Shown one piece after another: positions 8,535 to 19,394 of a DNA stretch of 64,000 bases (the first letter of the stretch is position 1; each line of letters opens with the position of its first letter). The notes beneath the pieces are model-generated. The model was given only the letters and a program-made list of their open reading frames with translations. It was not told the origin of the DNA and ran no database searches. Source of the DNA: Hyaloraphidium curvatum (Eukaryota; Monoblepharomycota; Hyaloraphidiomycetes; Hyaloraphidiales; Hyaloraphidiaceae); the NCBI GenBank assembly GCA_025558095.1, contig JAIVFI010000007.1:806001-870000 (forward strand), in the 5' to 3' direction. The position numbers and the translations under genes are program-made.

Positions 8535-11500
8535 ATGTCCGATAAACAGCGACGCGCGGCGGTCGAGCGCCAGCGCGCCGCGGCGGCGGGGAGGGCGTGG
8601 TGGACGCTTCCGAGCGGCGACGCGGCGGCGGCGTGGAGCACCGGTGGGCCGTCCGCGCGGCGCCGCGCAACTCCGCTTATCTCGACCGCAGATGCCGAGC
8701 GCGGACTGGAGCCGGCGGAGGCGGCGGTGGGTTTCCGAGGCTTGCGGCGGGGTTCCGGGAGCGGGAGAGCGCGCTGGCCGGGGTCGCCGGGAGCGGAGTG
8801 TTGGGATCCCCGGTCTTCCTCGGCCTTCGACCGGTCTCCCGGCCGCCGGCCCCCTTTCTCGCATGCCGCCATGGATTCCAAGACTGACGCCGAGCCCGCC
8901 GCAGAAACGCCTGGCCGAATATGGGGACAACGAGCTGTTCGGCAACACCGGCCCCTCGGCAATCAAGATCCTCCTCTCCAACATCTTCAACGCGATGAAC
9001 GTCGTGCTCAGCATCGCCATGATCATGTCGTTCGTCGTCTACGACTACGTGGGTGGTCCGCATTTCCCCTTCCTCGCCGAAGATAACACCGCCGCACCGC
9101 TCCGCCAGCCCGTCGCGGTGTCGCTGATTATCGTCATGATCATCAACATCTACGTGGGCTACATCCAGGAGTATCGGGGCGAAAAGACCATGGAAGCGCT
9201 CAAGGTGCGCCGCGGCCCGCCCGCGCGCCCTCGGATCTCTCACCTTGCCGCCCCATCCGCAGAGCATGTCGAGCCCCACCGCCCGCGTCCTGCGCCACCG
9301 CGACGTCGAGCACATCCCCACCCGCGAGGTCGTCCCCGGCGACATCGTTTACCTCGAGGAGGGCGACATCTGCCCCGCGGACCTGCGCCTCCTCTCCTCC
9401 GTCAACCTCGAGCTGGACGAGGCCTCGCTCACGGGCGAGTCGCTGCCCGTGTCCAAGAACGCCGAGCTGGTGCTGGACGCCGACATCCCCGTGGGGGACA
9501 GGAAGAACATGGCGTTCATGAACTGCGCCGTGACAAAGGGGCGCGGGCACGGGGTGGTGGTCGGTACCGGGCTGGTCACGGAGATCGGCAAGATCGCGAG
9601 CAGCCTGAGCGCCAGCAAGGCCGACAAGGGGCCGCCGCCAGGGAGGAACAGGGTCGCGTGGTTCCTGGAGGGGCTGCTAGGCTGGCACGAGAAGACGCAG
9701 CTGCAGGTGGGCGCGACTTGGCGCGTTCGCATGCCCGCGGACTGATCCGGGTCCGTGGTGCAGGTCCAGCTCGAGAAGATGATGTACTGGCTGCTCGTCG
9801 TCGCCGCCCTCTTCGGCGTGTTGGTCTTTGCCGTCAACGGCTTCGCCTTCTCGTCGTCGATGCTGCTCTACGCCGTCTCGGTCGGAGTCGCCCTGGTGGG
9901 TCCATTCCCTGTTCTCTCTCCGTTCCCCGCCTGATCCCCGCGATCCAGATCCCCGAGGGCCTCCCTGCCGTGGTCGTCGTCACGATGGCCGCGGGCGTGA
10001 AGCGCATGGCGCGCCAAAAAGCCATCGTGCGCCGGCTCAACGCGCTCGAGGCCCTGGGCCGGGTGACCGACATCTGCAGCGACAAGACGGGCACCCTGAC
10101 CGAGGGCAAGATGGTCTCGACGCGGTTCTGGGTCAGGGGGACGGACTACATCGTCAGCGGCAAGGGGCTGCTGCCCGAGGGCGTCATCATGGAGAGGGAG
10201 GGGGACAGGACGCTGACCAAGGAGGACGTCAAGGACGACGACGCCATGTGTTGGTTCGCATGCCGTTGCCGCGATATCCCAGCTCACCGTGCTATGCAGA
10301 TAAGCTCATGCTCGTCTGCAAGACCTGCATCACCTCGACGCTGTTCAAGGACGACGACGGGGTCTGGAAGTCGATCGGCGACCCGACCGAGGTCGCGCTG
10401 GACGTGCTCGCGCGCAAGGGGCTCGTGGAGGACGACCCGTTCGTCAAGGAGCTGACATTCCTCGGCGAGCATCCGTTCGATCCGACCCTCAAAAGGATGA
10501 CGGTGCGTTTCCTCCCGCCAACCTCCTCTTGAGCCGCCGTTGACGTCATTCGATGCAGGTCGTGTACCTGCACGCGCCGTCCGGTACGGTCTACTTCTTC
10601 TACAAGGGCGCCCTGGAGCGCGTGCTCGAGATCTCCAGCTCGTTCGTCTCCGAGTCGGGCGATGTCCGCGAGATGCACGCCGACGTGGCCGCGGACGCCG
10701 ACGACAAGATGCAGGAGATGGCCGGCGACGCCCTCCGCGTACTCGCGCTGGGCTACCGCGTCGAGAAGCTGCCCGACGCAGCGGACACCAGCAAGCCCGA
10801 GGAGCTGATGAAGGCCGCGGGCTGGGCCGAGCGCGAGGCCGCCGAGCGGGGGGCCACATTCCTCGGCCTCGTCGGGATGTTCGATCCGCCGCGGAGGGAG
10901 ACCAAGCCGGCCGTGGTGATCTGCAGGGAGGCGGGGATCCGCGTTCGGATGGCCACCGGCGATCACCCCAAGACGGCCGAGGCGATCGCCAAGCAGGTCG
11001 AGATCATCGAGCCGGGCGAGCCGGGGCTGGTCATGCCGGCGGCTCAGTTCGACAAGGTGGGATGGATCGTCGAGATCCGTGCTTCGAGGAGCTGACGGCT
11101 TCTCGCGATCGCAGCTCGATGCTGCCGCGGTTGACGCCATGCCCGAGCTGCCCGACGTGCTGGCCAGGTGCTCGCCCATGACCAAAGTGACTCTGGTCGA
11201 AGCCCTTCACCGGCGCGATCGGTTCGTCGTCATGACGGGCGATGGGTCCAACGATGCCCCCGCCATCAAGCAGGCCGACGTCGGGATCGCCATGGGCATG
11301 GGCGGATCGGAGGTCACGAAGCAGGTGGCTGCCATTGTGCTCACGGATGGTGGGCCGCCCGCATTGCTGTCTTGAACGCCGGCTGATCTTTTCCCGCAGA
11401 CAACTTCGAGACCATCGTCAACGCCGTCGCCCAAGGTCGCCGGATCTTTGCCAACATCAGCAAGTTCATCGTGCACCTCCTGTCCTCGAACGTGGCCGAG

Positions 11501-12674
11501 GTCATCGCTCTGGTCGCGGGGCTGGCCTTCAAGGACCGCTTCGGGAACGCGATCTTCCCTCTGTCGCCGATCCAGATTCTCTGGTGGGTTTCCCTTCCCA
11601 CGAGTCTTCGAACTTGTCTCACGTCCAATTGGTCGCTCAGGATTAACATGTTCACGAGCTCGCCCATCGCGCTCGCCCTTGGGATCGAGAAGGCCGACCC
11701 CGACATCATGCTCCGGCCCCCGCGGCTCAAGCACGAGGGCCTCTTCTCCAAGGAGGTCCTGTTCGACACCTTCGTCTACGGCATCGTCATGGGGATCGCG
11801 ACCCTGGGCACCTTCGTCGGGGTGCTCTACTCGATGATCCTGCCCCAGGAGACGGGCGACTGCAACAAGGGCTACACCGAGCCGTCGTGCACGCCCGTGT
11901 TCAAGGCGCGGGGGGCGGCGTTCGTCAACCTGACGTTCTTCCTGCTCATCCACGGGATCAACTGCCGCGACGTTGGTGTTTTGTTCTGAGCTGCCGTGCG
12001 TCATCTCTGACGGGTCCTCCTATTAAGTTCCGCCGCTCGATCTTCAAGATGCGGCTCCTGGAGAACAAGGCCCTGCTGTACATTATCCTCGTCGCCTTTG
12101 TCTTGACCACCGTCACCATCTACATCCCCTGGCTCAATGTTAGGTACGTCGATCCTGCGGGCTTCGGTTCGCTATTTGCTCACCGCGACCCACGTCTAGC
12201 GTGTTCATGCAAGAGCCGCTCACGTGGGAGTTGGGCATGATCGCCGGCTGCCAGCTGGTCTTCCTCGCCCTTTCCGAGCTCTACAAGCTGAGCAAGCGGC
12301 GCATGGCCTTCTGGAACCCCGACGTCAAGGAGGATGGCTACCGTCCCGGCGAGGGCGAGGAGTTCCGGCGCGAGCTCACCACCGAGGGCTTCGTCAAGTA
12401 CCGCACCCGCGTCTGGGGCCTGGGCTACCCGCTGCGGATCCTGTCGCGGATCTCGGTCGCGTCGCGCAACTCGCAGGACCAGGGGCTGCCCCCGCCGCGG
12501 CCGCCGCCGTTCGTCCCGGCCACGATCAACATCGACGACAACGATTCGCTGGCAGGAAGCGAGCGCAACCCGACCTTCTCGCCGAGCATCCGCTTCCAGG
12601 ACGAACTTCCGGATGCGGGCAGCGGCAGGATGCCGACCTTTACGCAGAGCATCCGCTTCGTGGAGGACGTCTGA
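8535..12674 (+). CDS. ENA: ENA-type (P2D) sodium/potassium-efflux P-type ATPase
   Basis: Twelve exons: 8535-8726, 8905-9204, 9263-9706, 9764-9895, 9949-10249, 10300-10502, 10559-11056, 11115-11349, 11400-11583, 11641-11971, 12028-12143 and 12200-12674, giving 1136 residues. P-type landmarks: TGES (221-224), phosphorylated Asp401 in [14 protein letters not shown], and the hinge TGDGSND (731-737). ENA/P2D features are SSPTARV after TM2, [31 protein letters not shown] and the C-terminal [10 protein letters not shown] block. Fungal ENA pumps extrude Na+ or K+ at high salt or alkaline pH from the plasma membrane. Introns are 50-58 nt except intron 1 (178 nt). The about 100-residue C-terminal extension after the last helix is Ser/Pro-rich and carries a repeated PTFxxSIRF motif. 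Confidence 0.92.
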
Positions 12675-12965
12675 ATGGGAACTTTGGAGAGCGACAGGGA
12701 GCCGGGATGAGGTTAGGAATTGGCCTTGAGCTTCTGAACACGCAATACATCTTGTGGATTGTCATTGCATCCGAGTGAATTCTTGCTCCCTCACCATTCA
12801 AGGGGCGCATGGTCAAGCACAATCTGGTCCCATCCCTCCAATGAATCCAAAAAATACATATTGACGACAGAGAAGCTCTCCCCGCCGTGCGAAACCATGC
12901 GCCTCCGTTGGGCAAGACAACCCCGGCCGACGGTTGCCTCGCGCCCGATCGCTAAAACAAGCCGT

Positions 12966-14264
12966 CTATGCTCGCTTCGTGACCGTCTTGGTCTTGGTCT
13001 TGGTCGTTGTCTTGGTTTTGAGCACCGTCCTGACGCTGGACACCGTCTTGACGCTGAACACGGTCGTCGGCACGGGCACATAGTACGTCGTTGGCGACGG
13101 CACGGTGAGCGTCGTCGGCACAGTGATCCGGGTTGTGACGACGGCGGTCGAGACAGAGGTGGAGGTGACGAAGGCCAGGTAGGTGGAGACGGAGGTGGAC
13201 ACCGAGACGGTAGTCTTGACCGAAGTGGAGGTGACAGTCACGTCGGGCACCTCCTGTAAGGGTAATGCGATCAGAGGGTTGATCGACGGACGGGGCGGTC
13301 CACGGAACAGGTGGAGGGGAACCCACATCCTGGCACTTCGACTTATCGGTGTAGAGGAACTTGACATTATCCGGGCCGACGAGGACGGGGTCGTAGACGA
13401 CACTGAAGGCCTGGCTGTTCCATGAGATCCTGCAGTAGCCCTGGCCGTCCCCATCTTTCCCATAGGCGGGGAAGTCCATGAATCCGATGATCCAGCGCCA
13501 GTCGGCGCCATTGTTCGGCGGCTGCATGGCACCCCTGATCTTGGCCGCGCAGATGACCCGGTCTAAGCCATCGCTGGACTTGGCGGCGGCGACATAGGAT
13601 CCTGGGGGGAATCGGCCCCCCCAGTCGGCCCAGAACATGGACCCCGCAACGACGGTAGGATCGATGATCTCGAACTGCCCTTCCTCCGCGTAGAAGTTGC
13701 CCCCCGGGGGACCGGGATCGCGGCCTGGCCTCGAGGCTGTGTTTGATAGCGGGTAAGAATAAGCATTGGAAGCCGTTCCGATCGCGTGAGGAACGCACCA
13801 AAGAAGCATCTCGCCGGTATGTTCCGATCCTTCAAGTGGTAATCACTGAGCCATCCCGCGATAGGGCCTTTGTGGCCGCTTGGGGTCGTCACACCGGACG
13901 TCACCCTGCAGGGCATCAACCTCTCGCGGTCACCTATACCCGCATTGAAACAGATGAAGGTGGCCCAGATGTTGCCGCGGAGGTTGGAGATGTCGGAGCA
14001 GCCCGTCGGTCCGAACAGGTCCTTGTGGGATTGCCTATCTTTTGAGTAGGTTACCCATTTCAAGGCCTCCGGGTGGTTCTCGGCGCGGCAGATCGGAGGG
14101 TTGTTGACCACGAGGCCCTGCACGGGACCCGGGAAGGTCGCGATGGCAAGCATCGCGAGGGCCGCGAAGGCTGTCGCGGCGCCACGGGCTGCTGCGCGTG
14201 ATTGCCGGTGGCCGTCGGTGAGCGTCACCCCGGCCGACGTTCCGCGGGACGCACCCGCGGGCAT
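12966..14264 (-). CDS. secreted protein with Val/Thr/Ser-rich C-terminal tail
   Basis: Exons 14264-13799, 13736-13327 and 13253-12966 give 387 residues. A hydrophobic stretch at about 30-48 (AATAFAALAMLAIATF) ending near GPVQG suggests a signal sequence with a long N-region. The middle (50-290) has scattered Cys and many aromatics (FWADWGGRFPPGSY, WRWIIGFMDFP) like an extracellular beta-rich domain; no family recognised. The last about 95 residues are almost entirely Val, Thr, Ser and Lys (TVTSTSVKTTVSV ... TKTKTKTVTKRA), a likely O-glycosylated stalk as in fungal cell-surface proteins. No C-terminal GPI-type hydrophobic tail is seen. Introns are 62 and 73 nt. Confidence 0.75.
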
Positions 14265-14798
14265 GACGCTTGCTTGCTGCGGGTCGGGCGCCTACGTAGG
14301 AAGCTGCGCAGTGAAGCGATGCCCGAATCGCAAGAAGTCAGTCAGTCACGTTCGGCTTGATTGACTGATTTGCTGACTGACTGACTTTCCGAACCATCGT
14401 CCCGCGCGGATCGGCGGACCATCATGAGGGCGAATGCCCCAAGACGAGACGGTGGAAAGAAGCGTATGAAACTTTTCCGCTCCGTTCCAGGGTCGAGAAG
14501 GCGCAATCGCGGTCAATCTGGCGCGAGAAGCGCGGTTGTCCCTCGGCGATCCGATCGGCGAGAGTCAGGCAGTCAGTCAATAACACCCGATTCGGAAACC
14601 AACAGCCTTCATCCATAGAAGAGCACCTCTGTCGTCAGATCATGACTCGAAACTGATTGATGTTTACCTTAGCTTCGGGGAAGATGACGACGGTGAACGT
14701 CCCCCGTATCCAATTGCGTCACGAGTTTCCTCACGAATCGGAGCTGAAATGTCTTCCGGAGGCTCATTCGCCAGTCCAACCGACCTTCTGTTTGGCTG
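14265..14798. other. divergent intergenic region with TGAC tetranucleotide runs
   Basis: Shared upstream region of the secreted-protein gene and the DUF924 gene. Contains AGTCAGTCAGTCA (about 14337-14349) and GACTGATTTGCTGACTGACTGACT (about 14362-14385), otherwise unremarkable. Confidence 0.5.
14337..14385. repeat. TGAC/TCAG tetranucleotide microsatellite
   Basis: Two short runs, AGTCAGTCAGTCA and CTGACTGACTGACT, separated by about 20 bp. Confidence 0.7.
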
Positions 14799-14870
14799 AT
14801 GGCGAGAGCTGCCGGTGCTCCCTTCTGGGCTTCAGTTCTCGCATGGTGGCAAAGGACGGCTCCCTTCTAT

Positions 14871-15554
14871 ATGCCCTCCGCCGCGCGCGTCTTCCTCGTC
14901 GCCGCCATCGCTGCCTCCGTCTCCCGCGCGCCGCTATTCCGCTCCGCCGCCCCGGCCGCCCGCATGGCGTCCTCGCTGCCCCGCGGCGCCGCGTCGCCGG
15001 CAGACGTTCTCGCGTTCTGGTTCCCCGAGCAGCCGCCAACCAAATTCCGCAAAGAGTGGTTCCAAAAGGACGCCGAGTTCGACAAGGCTTGCGCCTCGTT
15101 CGTGCCGACGCTCGATGCCGCTGCCCGGGGCGAACTCGACGCGTGGAGAAAGGAACCGAAGTCCGCGTTGGCGCTCATCATCGTGGCGGATCAATTCCCG
15201 CGCAACGTGTACCGCGGCACCGCCAAGGCCTTTGCGACGGACCCGCTGGCGTTGTCCGTGGCCAGGGAGGTCGTGGAGAAGGGCTGGATGAAGGAGCTCG
15301 TGCCGTACGAGCGGTGGTTCGTCCTTTTGCCGTTCGAGCACTCGGAAAACATAAAGGACCAGGACGAGAGCGTGCGTCTGGCGACGGATCTGGTTGCTGA
15401 CCACGCCGAGTCGGCGCCGGCGCTCCGGTTCGCGGAGCAGCACAGGGAGGTGATTGCGAAGTTCGGGAGGTTCCCGCACCGCAACGACGCGCTGGGGCGG
15501 AAGTGGACGGACGAGGAGCGCAAGTACATTGCCGAGGGCGGGCACGCTTTCTGA
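14871..15554 (+). CDS. DUF924 family protein, probably organellar
   Basis: Single exon. From Met 14871 the product is 227 residues; an in-frame Met at 14799 (251 residues) and one at 14964 are alternatives. The conserved DUF924 core is clear: VLAFWF at the start, FPRNVYRG following ALIIVADQ, and LLPFEHSE and FGRFPHRN near the end. DUF924 is an alpha-helical TPR-like family common in bacteria and scattered in eukaryotes; molecular function unknown. The N-terminal about 45 residues are rich in Ala, Arg and Ser with few acids, which fits a mitochondrial targeting sequence. No intron, unlike most neighbours. Confidence 0.8.
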   Translation: MPSAARVFLVAAIAASVSRAPLFRSAAPAARMASSLPRGAASPADVLAFWFPEQPPTKFRKEWFQKDAEFDKACASFVPTLDAAARGELDAWRKEPKSALALIIVADQFPRNVYRGTAKAFATDPLALSVAREVVEKGWMKELVPYERWFVLLPFEHSENIKDQDESVRLATDLVADHAESAPALRFAEQHREVIAKFGRFPHRNDALGRKWTDEERKYIAEGGHAF

Positions 15555-15666
15555 TTCTCTTGTTTGGGTTGGGGGAGGATCACACTTGGGAACATGACAG
15601 CTTTGTTCACGACGGGCGATCTACATCGGGCGCGAAAGCGCAACACAACACGAATCCTTCTTCTCT

Positions 15667-17070
15667 CTATAGCTCCTTGCTCTCGCTCCTTGCCGCCCTC
15701 TGGGCGCGATCGCGTTCATCCTCCTCCTCGTCCTCCTCCCCCTCCCGACCGTGCCTGCGCTTCGCGGCGCGGCGATCGGCCTCCGGCCCCTCGTCGTCCG
15801 AATCCGCGAAGAGGTCGGCCGCGGCGCGCTTGGCCGCCGCGGAGGCGGACCCGGACCCCTGCTTGGCCCCGGCCTCGTCCTCCTCCTCCTCTTCGGCGGG
15901 GTCGTACTGCTTCCACAGCACCGGCCTGAGCTCGCGAAACTTGGCCAGGAACGCGGCCCTCTTCGCCTCCGCATCCATATCCTCCCGCTTGCGGAGGGGC
16001 GCCCAGATGTTGGAGACGGCGTTGGAGTAGCGCTTCTTGCGGCGCAGCTGGTGCAGGCGCTGCTTCAGCGTCTCGGGATCGCCGGCGTGGACGCGCTTCA
16101 TCTCGGCCTCGATGAGGAAAGTCGGGCCGTTGGAGGGGGCCACGCGGGCGGGGATGTCGGTGCCGGGGCTGCGGGGCGGTGTCAGCGCAAGAGCACAGGG
16201 GAACGCCGCGAGGGAGACCTACGTCTGCGAAGGAGTGCCGTCGGCAGGGCGCTGGGCAGGCACGGCGGGCTTCTTGGAGGCAGGGGCAGCCGGGTCGGCA
16301 GCCTTGGCGGTGCTGGCGGGCTTGACGACGGCGGAGGCCTGCGCCGGCTGGCCGGGGCGGGGCGTCGGCGTGCTCTCGAACTGCTTGGGCTTGGGGGCCG
16401 CGCCGGCAGCGGGCTCCTTGGGTCTGGGGGCCGTTCCGGAGGCGGGCTCCTTGCCCTTGATCGAGGCGATGGTCGACGGGTGGGGCAGCGGGGAGGGCGA
16501 CCTCTCGCGCTCGAAGCCGGCGGGCCCTGCGTCGGGCGGCGGCGTGGCCGGCGCGGCGTCGGGGATCGCGGGCTGCCCGTTCACGATCCTGGTGATCGCG
16601 GCCAGCTGCTCCCTCACGGCGGCGGTCTCGGCCGTGGCGCGCTCGGCCGCCCGCAGGGCGGCGGCTGAAACGGCCTTCTCGTCGTCGACCTCGGCCCTGA
16701 GCGTGGTCACCGTGGCCTTGAGCTCGGCGTTCTCGGCGGCGAGCCGCGAGTTCTCGGCCTCCTTGGTGGCGAGGATCTGGTGGAACTGTACCCGCGTCGG
16801 CATTCCCGGTCCGCGCGGCAAGCGTGCTGAGGTACCCACCTTGGTCTTGGCAACCCGCAAGGTCTCCTCGACAATCTCGTCGACCTCGCCGCAGCCCTGC
16901 CCGAGGGCGGCCACCATCGGAGCGAGCGGGTTGCCGGCGGGCATGGCAGCGGCGTGGGGAGCCGGCTGGATGGCGTTCATGTGAGCGGGGATGCTGCGGG
17001 AATGCCGGTTGAGAGGCCGTCGCTGCGGGCTGCCTGGGCGGGCGCGGGCTCACCTGTGCGCGCCGTCCAT
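15667..17070 (-). CDS. P-family coiled-coil protein P1
   Basis: Exons 17070-17054 (17 nt), 16993-16840, 16785-16223 and 16168-15667 give 411 residues. The first exon encodes MDGAH plus two bases of Ser, the family signature. Next come a Pro/Ala leader, a coiled coil (KEAENSRLAAENAELKATV ...) interrupted by the family's phase-0 intron, a long Pro/Ala linker with RSPSPLPHP, and in the last exon the C-terminal domain (GPTFLIEAEMKRVHAGDPE, NAVSNIW, VLWKQYDP). The tail is acidic with basic patches (AAKRRHGREGEEDEEEDERD). Function unknown; the composition suggests a nuclear protein. Most divergent of the members that keep the C-terminal domain. Confidence 0.8.
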
Positions 17071-17189
17071 GGTCGGCGTCGACGTGGGCGGGTGCAACGT
17101 TTGGCTAAGTGTTGGAAGTGCGTTCCGTGTGATGGAACGGCGAGAATGGCACGGCACTTTTATGTTCGGATGGCGGAGACTCAGTTCCT

Positions 17190-17203
17190 GGGAGCTCACA
17201 GAA
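17190..17203. promoter_or_regulatory. P-family palindromic element upstream of P1
   Basis: GGGAGCTCACAGAA on the plus strand, 120 bp upstream of the P1 ATG. It fits the consensus palindrome CTGGGAGCTCCCAG (here CTGGGAGCTCACAG) found at similar distance before P2, P3, P5, P6 and P7. Confidence 0.55.
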
Positions 17204-17500
17204 ACTGATCACTGGTCGGCACGTGGGCACGAAACCAATCACACGATGCGGCGAGCGACAGACGCAAGGAGCATGGCAGATTGCTTTTGCTTGCTTCTCA
17301 AAGACTAACCTTTGTCCTCAAGGCGCATTCTGGAAATCGAACGCGCGACAGAGCTCGACGACAGAAACGGCTCCGATCTACGACGGAAGCAGGCCCGCAC
17401 CGGAGCTAGCACGAATAAAACATTGATTGATACTGAGCATGACAAACGATCCGAAAGCAACCACAGTCCTACGATCCGTCCCCGTCCCCGTCTCCGGCCC

Positions 17501-18773
17501 TCACTGGCCCCACTCGAGCTCGTAGGCCAGCGAGTGCCCGATCAGCTCCGAGAACCTGGCCTGCTGCCTGACCGCCAGCCTGCGGCGGACCTGCCCCGGC
17601 ACCAGCGCGTCGAGCACCTTGGCCAGCGAAAGCGGGCGGCCGTCGGGGCCGGCCTGGGCCTGCGTGAGGTCGGCGTCGACGTGCGCGCGGAGCTGGCCCG
17701 AGGTGCGAAGGAGGGCGAGGAGGTCGGCGAACTGGAATGGGAAGGGGGTCAGAGGGAGCTGCGGGAACGGGGCAACGGACGATGCCCACCGCGGAGAGGA
17801 AGTTGTCGTCCCACTGCGACGCCCAGTTGGCGGCGGGCAGGAAGTCGAGCAGGTGCACGAGCTGGTAGTTGAGGTGCGTCCACAGCTCCTCCCCCGTGAG
17901 CGTGATCTCCGCGTTGTCAATCACCCGGTGCATCCTGACGGACCTGAGCCTGCCCGCGTCGGCGGCGCGCGACTGCAGCTCCTCGAGCAGTTTCTTAGTG
18001 TTGACCAGCCGCAGCACCGACGGGAAGGCCTCGATGTGCCGGTACTCGTCCTCGGTGAGCAGGCCCTTGAGCTCGGGCACCTTGTCCACGGTCATTGGGA
18101 AGAAGTTGGTCCCCACGCCCATGATGCTGTGCAGCAGGAGCACGCGCGGCGAGGGCCCGCGGAAGTGGCGCTGGGAGTACTCGAAGCAGAAGCGGAGGTG
18201 GTCCAGGAACCCCCCGTCGGCGTGCTCCATCCGGAAATCGCACCGGTCCCTCATGAAGTCTATCACGTTCTGGTCGGGCCGCAGGACGATCCCCGGCAGC
18301 TTGGCCTCGCCGGGGACCTTGGCCTCGCCGCGGAAGCAGGTCGGGCAGCCGCCGGCGGCGTCGGCGGCGTCCAGGGCCCGCTGCACCTGCTCGGCGGCGC
18401 GGTCGCTCCAGAACAGCTCGACACCCAGGCGGTGCTTGAGCGCCACGCGGGCCGGGAGCGACTCCACCGAGAAGAAGATCGTCTTATCGAGGTCGAAACC
18501 CTCCTGGGGGGCAGCGCGAACGTCGCCGCCGTGGTCCATCGCCTTGCCGAGGGCGAGCTGGGCCTTGCGGCGCACGTCGAGGATACCGAAGGGGATCGAC
18601 GCGTCGCTCAGCGCCGCGATGCTGTCGGCCGACGCGGGAGGGAGGTACGCGGGGCGGGCGGAGGGCTTGCGGCGCCGCAGGAGGCGGGCGGCGGCCGCGG
18701 CGGCGACCAGCACGACGGCCAGCTGGCCGAGACGCGAGGAGCGGAGGGCGGCGAGGAGGTCGGAGAAGGCCAT
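17501..18773 (-). CDS. hypothetical N-terminally anchored membrane protein
   Basis: Exons 18773-17790 and 17731-17501 (58-nt intron) give 404 residues. Residues about 16-32 (LGQLAVVLVAAAAAARLL) form one membrane helix followed by RRRK, an anchor with the bulk on the cytosolic or matrix side. The soluble part has no cysteines beyond a CPTC pair near residue 140 and shows HADGGFLDHLRFCFEYS and HSIMGVGTNFFPM as its most distinctive stretches. No family recognised. It is expressed away from the SPATA20-like gene (divergent, about 620 bp between starts). Confidence 0.7.
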
Positions 18774-19394
18774 TGCGTTGTGTGACGAGCAGTGAGGGCC
18801 CTGCGTCCAGTGACGGAGAGTGAGCGACCAGGGCCCGGTTTTATGCCTGGCGCGTGGCTGAAGTCGGCAGCGTTCCCGCCCGTCGGCTCACATTCCGACG
18901 CCGGCCGGCATGACGAAATGCTCTCGGAAACCGGCCAAGCGAGTGAGAATGATTTTCGGAAACGGCCGTCCTTCTTTCGGCGTCTTGTCGGGCCAGATTG
19001 CGGGAGGGAGGAATGCCACGTAGACGATTCGGCACCGACACCATTCCCTCTAGGGGTCTAGGGGTGAAGGATCTGCCCAGTGCGAAATATCGGCACGTCG
19101 AAGAGGGGTGGCTGACGGCGACGGCAACCTGGCAGATGCCAGGGCCGACCGAGCGGGAGGCATGGTGACGTGGGGGGCGTCCGGCTCCGGAGCGGCGCAG
19201 AGCTACGTCGCCCTCGCAAAACGGCTTCAAAGACGTAGATTTGCCCCACGATGATGTGCGGCAGCCGCCACTGGGGCCAATCAGCCTGGGTGAGCGCAAG
19301 TTGTCTGTTGTTTGCGCGCCGCGCCCGCGTCCGATCTGACGATCCGCCCGCGCGCTGTTCGGAAGACGCGCGGCCGCCTTCCGCCGCGCAGTCG
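18774..19394. other. divergent promoter region
   Basis: Separates the minus-strand membrane protein from the SPATA20-like gene. TTTTATG at 18839 may be a weak TATA element for the minus gene's region; no gene seen. Confidence 0.35.
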
